A stretch of DNA of 64,000 nt from Eleusine coracana subsp. coracana (Eukaryota; Streptophyta; Magnoliopsida; Poales; Poaceae), in the NCBI GenBank assembly GCA_032690845.1, contig CM064417.1, forward strand, positions 33,362,432-33,426,431, given 5' to 3'. Numbering within the stretch: the first letter of the stretch is position 1; each line of letters begins with the position of its first letter. This document shows positions 54,640 through 64,000 of the stretch, piece after piece. The position numbers were made by a program, and so were the translations under genes. A model generated the notes under the pieces. That model was not told the DNA's origin and did no database searches. It saw nothing but the letters and a program-made list of their open reading frames with translations.

Positions 54640-56880
54640 AGGGAAAGGAAATTCCATCTAGTGGATCGTCCGAAGCATGGTCCGAGGGTGATGCACCTGG
54701 AGAAAATTCAAGGATTGAAGATATTGATAAAGATGAGCTACTAAAAACCTATAACAATGTCATGTTTGATTATGATGATCCCAAAGAAGATCGCATTGGG
54801 CAAGGGTCCGGTAGACTCCCCTACTTTGATGGACAATTTTATGATCATTGGAAATGCAAGATAATGATGTATTTGGAATCCATGAGTCCTTATGTTGCAA
54901 ATATAACCGAGAATGATTTTTTGTAGGAAAATAGAGACAATCCAACCTGTAAGGATCAAATCAACATTCATCGCAATGTCGTGGCTACTAGTGCAATTGT
55001 TTCCGCACTTAGTGCCACCGAGTATGACAAGGTAGCTAGAATAAAGAATGTCAACCAACTATGGAGAAAACTAGAGGTTATCTATGAGGGCATTGATTCC
55101 GTCAAAGATGCAAGACTTGAAGAATTGCAAAATGAGTTCAACCTATTCATCATGGCTCCAGGAGAAAGTCCAAAGGAAGTTCATGATAGGCTCATGAGGA
55201 TTGTGAATCAAAGAAGAGCACTAGGAGCTAAAATGACCGACTTGGATATTAACAAGAGACTACTAGAAGCATTGAAACCATGAGATAGCAACATTTTCTC
55301 AAACATTAGAGAGAAGGACAACTTCAAAACCTTCTCCATCGATGAAGTTCTTGAAAAGCTTCTTTCCCAAAAGCAACAAAATGATCAAGCCAACAAGATA
55401 AATGTCTTGATCAAGCAAATTGAGGGAGCAAATGATGACAAAAATGATGTGGCACTCAAAAAGCCACATAAGAGAAGAAAAAGGAAGTGGTTGATTCTAA
55501 TAGTGAAGATAGTGATGATGAGATGGCTTTGCTTGTGAGGAGATTCAAGTCATTTCTCAAGAAAGATGGCTACAAGAAGAAAAGCTTTAACAAGGGCAAA
55601 GCAAGAAGGTCAAAAAGAACTTGCTATGAATGTGGTGATGAAGTACATTTCATTGCGGAATGTCCAAAGAAGAAGAACAAAGATGAAAGAAGGAAAGACA
55701 AGCACCACAAGAAAGACAAGAAGTACAAGAAGCATAGAAGAGGTGAAGCTCACATTGGTCAAGAATGGAATTCCGATGATTCATCCTCTTCATCATCTTC
55801 CTCCTCCGAATCTGACTCGGATGTGGGAGGCATTGCTACACTTGCCATTGGCGTCACTCCCACCAACACTTCTCTATTTGGGAGATTGAGTGATGATGAT
55901 GATGACAACAGTCACAAGTGCCTTATGGCAAGAGGATCGAAGGTAACAAAATCTAAACACAAGTGTGCCGCTTATGCTAGTAGTAGTGATGATGATGATG
56001 ATGTTAATACTTCACTTCCCAAAATGCTTGAATTTATGGAATTATTTGAAAACCAAAAGGAAGAAAATGATAGGCAAGAGAAGCTACTTGAGAAACAAGA
56101 AGACTTGCTTATTCTTGAAATGAAAAGAAACCTTGAACTAGAGAAGCTCCTAGAAGAAGAGAGAAAGAAAAATAATGACTTAACTATGTCTCTCACTAAA
56201 ATTGAGAATACTTGTGAGAATGTTAAGAGCATTAAAGATGAACTTCAAGAGAAGTATGAGGATTTGAAAAAGACTCATAAGTCTCTTGAAGAACAATATA
56301 TAATTCTTTCAACTTTCACATCCTCCTCAAATAATTCCTCTCATGCTTCCACTAGCAAAGGATGTGATAGATCCTATAATATTGATGTTGATGCTTATGC
56401 TACTAATATCAAATTGATTGATGATTTGAACAAGCAAATAAAAGCTCTTGAAAGCAAAATACAACATGAGAAAGATGTTGTTGATGATGAGAAGGCAAAG
56501 TATGCAAGACGTGCATACTCATATACTAGAATGCCACATGTCATGGATGGCATTGGTTATTTGAGGGTGCCAAGCATAATGCTCGGGAGAATAAGAATAG
56601 GAAGGAATTCCTTAAATTCACCAAGGAAGGATCTTACCAAAAGAAGCAACCCAAGAACAAGAATATTAATCATTCTTATTTTATTAATGATTCTCATGCT
56701 AATATGCCTAATGCTACTTGTGCACTCCTTCATGATTTTGATGCTTCATATGTGCTCATAAGAAACATGCATGGTCGTGTGTTTGCCAAATATGTTGAGC
56801 CACACAACAAGAGGCCAAAGGCTTGTGGGTGGGTGCCCAAAGTGCTTGTGACTAACGTAAAAGGACTCAAGCAAATTTAG
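54640..56880 (+). pseudogene. Sirevirus B gag with zinc knuckle and coiled coil
   Basis: The N-terminal frame gives GSGRLPYFDGQFYDHWKCKI (gag start region). Stops are TAG at about 54,925 and TGA at about 55,281; in between lies the UBN2-type capsid segment (LWRKLEVIYEGIDSVKDARL; APGESPKEVHDRLMRIVNQR). A frameshift at about 55,480 leads to the CCHC knuckle CYECGDEVHFIAEC (about 55,623) and Lys-rich and Ser/Asp-rich stretches. Next come a long coiled coil (about 56,020-56,300) and, after another shift at about 56,560, the Sirevirus gag tail KACGWVPKVLVTNVKGLKQI. Length and architecture match other Sireviruses. Confidence 0.87.
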
Positions 56881-56913
56881 GTACCTAAAAACAAAGCTTA
56901 ATTTGTTTTGTAG

Positions 56914-59900
56914 GACTATGTCTCCAGAGGATCAAGTTGGGTGATTGATAGTGGATGCACCAATCATATGACCGGAGACAAAAAGATGTTAGAGTCATTC
57001 GAGTCAAGTTATAACAAAAATGAGTACATCACATTTGGTCACAATGAAACGGGACAAGTACTAGGTCATGATAAAGTCCCTCTCACTCCTTCATATTCCC
57101 TCTCTAAGATTATGCTTGTTGATCACGTTGACTTCAATCTTTTGTCCATTTCGCAATTTTGTAAAATGGACTATGATTGTTTGTTCAACGAATATGGTGT
57201 CACCGTCTATAAGAGGAGTGATGGCTTGGTTGCTTTTAAGGGTGTGCTTAAAGGAAAGTTTTATGTTATGGACTTCTCCATGGATGAAGCTAGACTTGGT
57301 ACATGCTTATTAGCGAAGTCCAACATGAGATGGTTGTGGCATAGAAGGCTAGCCCATGTTGGTATGAGAAATCTTTACAAACTCCAAAAGGGCGGCCACA
57401 TCATAGGACTAACCGACGTTTGCTTTGAGAAGGATAAAGTTTGTTGTGCATGCCAAGCGAAAAAGCAAGTTGGAGCATCACACCCCGCCAAGAATGTGAT
57501 GACCACCACAAGGCCATTGGAGATGTTGCACATGGACCTCTTCAACCCTGTCTCCGACATAAGTATTGGTGGTAACAAATATGGTCTTGTAATTGTTAAT
57601 GACTTTTCTCGCTTCACGTAGGTATTCTTTTTATATGATAAAGATGAAGTAAAAGATGAGCTCAAGACATTCATGAAAAGAGCACAAAATGAATATGAAG
57701 TCAAGATCAAGAAAATAAGGAGTGACAACGGCACCGAATTCAAGAATACTCAAGTTGAAGAGTATCTCAATGAAGAAGACATCAAGCATGAATTTTCGGC
57801 ACCCTACTCCCCTCAACAAAATAGGGTGGCTGAAAGAAAGAACCACACGCTCATCGAGATGGCAAGAACAATGCTTGATGAATACAAGACGTCCGACCGC
57901 TTTTGGACCGAGGCCATCAACATCGCATGCCATGCCTCCAACCGGTTGTATCTCCATCGAATATTGAAGAAAATACCATATGAGCTACTAACCGGTAACA
58001 AGCCTAATATTTCCTACTTTCGTATTTTTGGGAGCAAATGCTTTATACTAAACAAGAAATCCAAGACTTCTAAGTTTGCTCCAAAAGTTGATGAAGGTTT
58101 CTTGCTTGGTTATGGGTCGAATGTTCATGCCTATCGTGTATTCAACAAAACCACCGGTTCTGTTGAAATTTCACGTGACGTGACACTTGATGAATCTAAT
58201 GGCTCTCAAGGGGAGCAAGTTGTTAATGATGGTGTAGATGATTAAGCTCCTAGAAGTGTAATAAAAAAGATGGCCATTGGTGATGTGAGACCACAAGAAA
58301 CATCAAGTATTGAAAATCAACCCTCTCCCTCAAGACAAAACCAACATCATGAGAACGAAGAATTAGATCACGCAAGTGGTCAAGATCAAGATGTTGAGGA
58401 TCATGAACAAGCATCAAGCAATGATTCTCAAAGACATGATGAAGAGGTTGATAAAGATGGTGGTCAAGAAAGCTCACACCCACCGCACCCAAGAGTGCAT
58501 CAAAATGTACAATGTGATCACCCTGTTGAGCAAATTCTTGGAGATATTGACAACGGAGTAATCACTAGATATTGAGTTAGTAGTTTTTGTGAACATTACT
58601 CTTTTGTCTCTTCTATGGAGATATTTAGGGTAGAACAAGCACTTGAGGATGTGGATTGAGTGATGGCCATGCAAGAAGAATTGAACAACTTCACAAGAAA
58701 TGAAGTGTGGACACTGGACGAAAGGCCAAAGAACAAGAATGTTGTAGGCACCAAATGGGTGTTCCGCAACAAACAAAATAAAGATGGTGTTGTGACAAGA
58801 AACAAGGCAAGGCTCATGGCAAAGGGATATTCACAAGTGGAAGGTTTGGATTTTGATGAAACTTATGCCCCCGTAGCAAGGCTTGAATCTATTAGAATAT
58901 TAATTTCTTTTGCTACTCACCGTGATTTTAAGTTGTACCAAATATACGTGAAAAGTGCATTCCTAAAAGTGCAATCCCCAAGAGCATGGTATGAATGCCT
59001 TAGGGATTTTCTTGTTAAAAAGGGTTTTGTCATTGACAAGGCCGATTCAACCCTCTTCACTAAGCGTTTTGGTGATGATATCTTTGTATGCAAAATATAT
59101 GTCGATGATATTATATTTGATTCTACTAACCAAACCTTTTGTGATGAATTTAGCAAGATAATGACCAAAAGGTTCGAGATGTCCATGATGGGAGAATTGA
59201 CATTCTTTCTAGGCTTCCAAGTGAAGCAACTCAAGGAGGACACCTTCATATGTCAAGCAAAGTACATACAAGACTTATTGAAGAAATTTGACATGGACAA
59301 GGCAAAGCCCATCAAAACTCCCATGCCGACAAATGGTCACCTCGACCTCAACAAAAAGGATGAACCCGTTGATCAAAAGTTATATCGCTCCATAATTGGC
59401 TCTTTGCTTTGTCTTTGTGCAGCTAGACCCGACATCATGCTTAGTGTGTGTATGTGTGCACGTTTTCAAGCCGCTCCTATGGAGTGTCACATGGTGGCCG
59501 TTAAGAGAATATTGAGATATTTGGTCCACACACCCAACCTAGGGCTTTGGTACCCCAAGGGCTCAAAGTTCAACCTATTAGGCTATTCCAATGCGGATTA
59601 TGCCGGGGATAAGATAGATAGAAAGAGCATCTCCGGGACATACCAATTCTTGGGTAGGTCCCTAGTGTCATGGTCATCCAAGAAACAAAACTCTATTGCA
59701 CTTTTCACGGCCAAAGCGGAGTATGTTGCAGCCGGTAGTTGTTGTGCACAATTACTTTGGATGAGACAAACTCTAAGGGATTACGGTTACAAGTTGAACC
59801 GTGTTCCACTCCTATGTGATAATGAGAGTGCTATAAAGCTTGCTTATAACCCCATTGAGCATTCGCGCACAAAGCACATAGATATCCGCCACCACTTTTT

Positions 59901-60051
59901 GAGAGATCATTCCATCAAGAGGGATATCGAAGTTAGCCATGTGAGAATCGAAGATCAACTAGCCGATATATTCACCAAGCCCCTAGATGAGAAGAGATTT
60001 TGCTACCTTAGGAGTGAATTAAATATTCTTGACTCTAGCAATGTGATGTAG
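56914..60051 (+). pseudogene. Sirevirus B pol: protease, integrase, RT, RNase H
   Basis: One continuous frame with four stops (57,619 TAG, about 58,243 TAA, about 58,573 TGA, 58,648 TGA), each explainable by a C-to-T or G-to-A change. Protease: WVIDSGCTNHMTGDK. GAG-pre-integrase: WLWHRRLAHVGMRNL. Integrase: HMDLFNPVSD, VIVNDFSRFT, KIRSDNGTEFKN, APYSPQQNRVAERKNH (catalytic D, D, E). RT: VGTKWVFRNKQNKDG, MAKGYSQVEGLDFDETYAPV, VKSAFLK, then straight to SPRAWYECLRDF: about 30 residues (the NGxxxEEVYVxQPPGF...LYGLKQ part) are missing in frame. Catalytic YVDDIIF remains (about 59,100). RNase H: GYSNADYAGDKIDRKSISG, IADIFTKPLD-type end (EDQLADIFTKPLDEKRF). Confidence 0.93.
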
Positions 60052-60578
60052 AGAATGTGCACATCTGAATGGTGATTGTTTTGTTATTGCAAAAATTATT
60101 GTATTATGTCAAAAACCTATTATTTGTGCTATTGAAGTTGGTTTTTGATCACTAGATCGAATCTTGTTAAAATATGGCCATTGTTATGTCTTATTGATTG
60201 TTGGCCGACCATAAGATGTCAAGACTTTCCATCAAACTATTTTATAGAAAATAAAAATCTTCTATTCTTTCCTGGTTAGACTTTAATCCCTCTGATCATT
60301 CTAGGGTCGGGGAAGTCCGACAACCATCGGACATGTCCGACAGCGTCGGACAAGTCCGACGGTCCAGGTTTCGACCCTTTTAACCCAGCCTGACTTACCC
60401 CTTCGATCAACCCCTCCTTATTCATCTCCCTCACATTCTCTCTTCTCAAGAACACCCCCATTGGCGGCACCAAGGCGATCTCCCTCTCCCACCATCCATT
60501 GGAGCAAGTTTGGAGGTCAAGAGGTCCTCCTCCATCGGAGAAGTCCGATTCCCCATCGTTTTTGCAAGGTTTAACCCT

Positions 60579-60652
<74 letters not shown>

Positions 60653-60980
60653 GGGTTAGGGTTATTGATCAATACTAGTGTCAAATCTTGTTCCCTTGCA
60701 TATTTGATCCATGAAAGTAGCCTCTAGTTAGTTGTTAGTGGAGTAGAAGAAGTTTGGGTACTTGCGATAGGTGGATTCATGAAGGATCTAGGTTTTTGGA
60801 CAAACTGCGTGTCAACGGACAAGTCCGATGACCATCGGACAAGTCCGACGTATCGGACTTGCCCAATGATTATCGGACATGTTCGATGACCTGCAGTTTC
60901 TTCAAAAATCTGAACTCTTCATTGATTCTCCTCACCCCTATTCCTCTCTTTGACTCCCTTCTAACTTATTGCTCGCCACT
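60052..60980 (+). other. Spacer between pol and env-like ORF with palindromes and (CT)n
   Basis: Non-coding. Palindromes of the LTR type occur at about 60,309-60,362 (three in a row: GTCGGGGAAGTCCGAC, CATCGGACATGTCCGAC, CGTCGGACAAGTCCGACG), at about 60,534 (ATCGGAGAAGTCCGAT) and at about 60,816-60,890 (four). A (CT)n microsatellite of about 69 bp (60,582-60,650) is flanked by inverted TAACCCTAA and TTAGGGTTA. Confidence 0.7.
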
Positions 60981-62558
60981 TTTTCTCAGCACGTCTGACG
61001 TAGAAGCATCCCCCTTGAGGGAGAAGAGAACCAAGACCAGCGAAGACCAAGGTCAAAGCCAACCCCTAAAGAGGAGGAAGGCCACTGCTAGGCGCATCCA
61101 CCGCACCACCCTGAAAACTCCAGCTGAGAGAGAGGAGCCGAAAGAGACAAATGAGCTCGTTAGGGTCATGCATCCTCCAGCAGAAATGGCGAACTCTGAC
61201 CGTGACATTGTGAACTACCTTCATGCCTCCATTGAGACCTGCTCTGAGGCAAGGTTAACCGACTTCTATGCTGGTGAGAAAGAAGCTTCTGATTTCCGCT
61301 TTCATACATACTTCCATGCGGATTGGTATCGCTCCACCTATCTACGCATGAAGAATGCAGTGGTTGAGATGAAGTGGCTTGATTGGGATCACATGAAGAC
61401 AAGGAAGCATCTATTACTTGATCAAGTGCTGGCTGCCTGTGAGCATCATGATCTCAAAACCTTCCTGACTTTCTAGTACTCCTGGAATACGAAAATCATA
61501 GCTCAGTTTTACTCCACTGTCTATTTTGATGAAGATGCCAAAACCATATCCTGGATGACGAATGGCACCAAGTACACCTGCTCCCTGAACCAGTTTGCTA
61601 GTATAATTGGACTTAAGCTCACAAGGGGAATCATATGGATGCTGAGGACATAAGGTACAAGTATATGGAACCGGATAACTGCTCTCCTCCCAACTCTAGT
61701 GGATTGAAACCATTCTTCTCAGTCTTGTTTTGGATCTATAGGAGTACCTTAGCTCCAAGGGGAGGCAATTCTGACTGTATCCCTGCCTTTTAGAGGGATA
61801 TCCTGCACTGGGTTCATGGGAATAGAAAGTTTGATGCATTTGACTATATCTATCAGGAGATGTGGGACATCTCCATCTCTCCCAAGCGTGGCTATGGATA
61901 CGCTCCTCACATCATGTTCATGATTGAGAAGGTATCGGGTTTAACCTTCAACAAGGATATGAAGCATCTGAGCCTCAAACCTCATATTCCTTCTAATTGG
62001 ACTCCCGACACCACCTTTGGATAGTTCTTTCGAGCAGCTCAGCCTCCATCTTCAGCTGCACCCCCTCAGCCACCTCGGGCTGCCTCTCGGGGCATTGGAT
62101 CCTCTCATGTGCCTCCGCCTCCTCGCAGGAAGAGAAGCGGGATTATGAAGATGTTCAAATCTCTTATGAGCATGTGAAGGAGCATTAATCAGAGGCTCAA
62201 CATCATTGAGAGGAATCAAAAGGGTCTTTATGACCATTTTGATATTGAGACTCCTCCATCGTCCCCAGCTGAAGGCTCACCTCCTCCTAATCATGATGAT
62301 CCCACAACTCATGATGACCCCACCTTCACCATCGAGGAGATGAACTATTTTGGGTACTACCCGACTCCTCCTCCTTTCTCCTCTGGCGCCGGTTCGAGTG
62401 CTCAACACATTCGTTTTGAGGATGAGGACGGCGGAGGTGGTGAAGATCAAGTTGCCTATGCTCTTCGCCAGCCCAAAGGGAAAGGACCGGCCATTGAAGA
62501 GGAAGAAGAGGAAGAAGGCGATGATGATGATGAAGACTATGAGTTCTCCGACGACTAG
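60981..62558 (+). pseudogene. Sirevirus B env-like third ORF
   Basis: First block to 61,473: basic N-terminal part (LREKRTKTSEDQGQSQPLKR) then SDFRFHTYFHADWYRSTYLR. After TAG 61,474 the same frame continues (YSWNTKIIAQFYSTVYFDED, NGTKYTCSLNQFASIIGL), the conserved core of the env-like/retrotransposon third-ORF family. A frameshift at about 61,620 leads to a frame with TAGs at 61,791 and 62,022 and TGA at 62,175, encoding CSPPNSSGLKPFFSVLFWIY and GYGYAPHIMFMIEKVSGLTF. It ends in a Pro-rich then strongly acidic tail (62,400-62,558). Function is unknown; envelope homology is by position only, and I see no convincing signal peptide. A splice acceptor near 60,988 (TTTTTCTCAG) could join it to an upstream leader. 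Confidence 0.75.
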
Positions 62559-63047
62559 AGCTCTTATCACCTTCTACCCACACTTTTCTCCTTTTTGGGT
62601 GTCTTGATGCAAAAGGGGGAGAAGTGTAGTTATCTTAGTTTTTTTTATCTTAGTTTATGAGTTGTGAGCGAGTTTGGAGTTGAACTATTTATGGCACTAT
62701 TTGGTTTGTAAAACTCTATTTTGCTACCTTTGTGGTTGGTTTGTGCACTCTATTTGCTTATTGTATTGATACTTTGTTGATTATATTTAGCTTGTTGCAT
62801 TTGTGTGAAATAACATGTCATTTGTATTTCTTCTATCTTTTGTGATCAATTGTTGCAAATTAACATGTATGCATAGTTTTAGGTGGAGCTCTCATTTTTT
62901 TTCTTTAAATATGTGCACTTATTATTATCTCATATCTTATTACTCATGCACACATCTAGGGGGAGCTCCTCATCACAAACTGAACCTTTATTGCATATTT
63001 TTATGAAATTTAGTTGTATTGTCATCAATCACCAAAAAGGAAGAGAT
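62559..63047 (+). other. Multiple polypurine tracts before the Sirevirus B 3' LTR
   Basis: Purine tracts AAAAGGGGGAGAAG (about 62,612), TAGGGGGAGC (about 62,958) and AAAAAGGAAGAGAT (63,034-63,047, abutting the LTR) match the order and spacing of the set in Sirevirus A. The last tract has two changes from the expected AAAAAGGGGGAGAT. Confidence 0.75.
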
Positions 63048-63730
63048 TGAAGGTGCATCTAGGCCCCTAATTTTATTTTAGAATTGACATCAATACAATT
63101 AAGAATGGACTAATCTTTTAATGAGCATATATGTAGATTATGGTACAAAGTTTGGTGATTAAATGCATAGAAACAAAAGGGGAGAAAAGAAGATGGCAAA
63201 GTGCTTCAAGAGAAAATTCAAAATATGCTCAAGAATGAAGTTCATAGAGTTTTATTTTAAATCTTGAGTATAGGAAAAGCCGTACTATCAAGAGGGACAC
63301 AAAAGTGTGAAGCGGAGGTGAACTAAGTGCAAAATTCCCCTTTACAGACTAAACAAAAATTTTTAGGGCAAAATCATCGGACAAGTCCATCAGACTCTAG
63401 TACCTCTGCCACTCTGGGTTGTCGGACATGTCCGACGGTCATCGGACTTGTCCGATAACCAGAGGAAAGTCCGACGCATCGGACACTTTTATCGGAGTAC
63501 AGTTCCCCTGCCACCCTATTTTCATCGGACTTGTTCGATGACCATCGGACTTATCCGATGGACAAGACTTGTCTGAACCATCGGACAAGTCCATCGGATT
63601 CCAGTTCCTCTGCCCCTCCTGTGCCGTCGGACATGTCCGATGGTCATCTTATTTGAGTCATCGGGCAAGCTTGTCGGCTTCAGTTTCTGCGCCACCTTGA
63701 TTCATCAGGCTTGTCCGACACGGATCTCAG
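63048..63730 (+). repeat. Sirevirus B 3' LTR, truncated
   Basis: Homologous to 53,200-53,735, but with extra or expanded palindromes at about 63,420-63,560. Homology ends at GGATCTCAGA (about 63,730), before the TATA box. The next bases are gypsy integrase sequence. Confidence 0.88.
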
Positions 63731-64000
63731 AACACGCAGCCAAACCTAGGCGCCCACCGTGAACTCCAGCGGCCGGTGATTGGCGTCATAGTAACGCTTG
63801 GTGTAAGTTTGAGCTTGGAGTAGCCGGTCACGGACGTCGGCGAGGAAGGCATCGTGGTCTTGCAGCATGGAGTCCACCGTCACTGTACATGCAGACGCCG
63901 GCTCATATGGAAGGAGCACCGGTGGAGCACGACCATACACGACCTCGAATGGCGTAGCCCGTAAAGCGGAATGGAAGGCTGTATTGTAACAATACTCTGG
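63731..64000 (-). pseudogene. Second gypsy integrase fragment (runs off the window)
   Basis: The minus-strand frame from the window edge reads YGRAPPVLLPYEPASACTVT, DHDAFLADVRDRLLQAQTYT and KRYYDANHRPLEFTVGA, then a stop where Trp is expected, then VWLRVL up to the junction. This is the integrase C-terminal region of a Ty3/gypsy element, related to but clearly different from 15,300-15,640. The upstream part must lie to the right of the window; the downstream part (chromodomain, LTR) is missing. Confidence 0.85.

Larger units (their letters stand above)
53200..63730 (+). mobile_element. Sirevirus B: gag-pol-env-like Copia element with truncated 3' LTR
   Basis: LTRs begin TGAAGGTGCATCTAGGCCCC at 53,200 and 63,048. 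The first ends CACTTTCA at 54,580; the second is cut at about 63,730, after about 680 bp. Primer site, gag, pol (protease-integrase-RT-RNase H), env-like ORF and multiple polypurine tracts follow in order. The copy is dead through stops, frameshifts and an internal RT deletion. No target duplication can be tested because the right end is lost. It lies upstream of the PP2C pseudogene exons. Confidence 0.92.

Overview
The window is plant nuclear DNA, almost certainly from a grass. The supports are CACTA, Helitron, hAT and PIF/Harbinger-like DNA transposons, Sirevirus-type Copia elements with env-like third ORFs, a chromodomain Ty3/gypsy element, and very GC-rich grass-style coding exons in the host genes. 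Nothing bacterial is present (no operons, no CRISPR). About 85% of the window is transposable-element sequence, mostly degenerate. The species is not identifiable from the sequence alone.

Layout. 1-10.86 kb: CACTA remains (a right end at 415, a left end at 780, a broken TNP2-type transposase at 2.3-5.5 kb, repeat-rich filler, and a third end at 10,856), plus a Helitron 3' end at 719. 10.86-13.94 kb: a 5'-truncated Copia element with its 3' LTR. 14,538-40,058: one minus-strand chromodomain gypsy element with 460-bp LTRs and a perfect 5-bp target duplication (AGAGC). It has been split by three later insertions: Sirevirus A (16,510-26,665), a 6.5-kb Copia element (29,427-35,932, duplication GATGT) and a hAT element (36,418-39,863, 8-bp duplication CTCGTAGC) sitting inside its own LTR.

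40.06-53.2 kb is the only gene island: a LINE 3' fragment; the last two exons and 3' UTR of a mitochondrial ATP synthase beta-subunit gene copy, split directly after the stop codon by a 2.2-kb PIF/Harbinger-like element that carries a SINE; an intact three-exon nuclear gene for mitochondrial ribosomal protein S11 (minus strand); a tau-class glutathione S-transferase with one frameshift (plus strand); and a degenerate PP2C phosphatase gene (minus strand). 53,200-63,730 is Sirevirus B, whose 3' LTR is cut and fused to a second gypsy integrase fragment that runs off the right edge.

Only the S11 gene looks fully functional. The most interesting points are: (i) LTR-type palindromes (arms CGGAC/GTCCG) that recur inside both Sireviruses, just upstream of the env-like ORF; (ii) decay of the env-like frames almost exclusively by TAG stops in a CAG-rich ORF, as expected from deamination of methylated cytosine; (iii) the insertion exactly behind the ATP synthase stop codon; (iv) the multi-level nest, in which every insertion can be read to the base.
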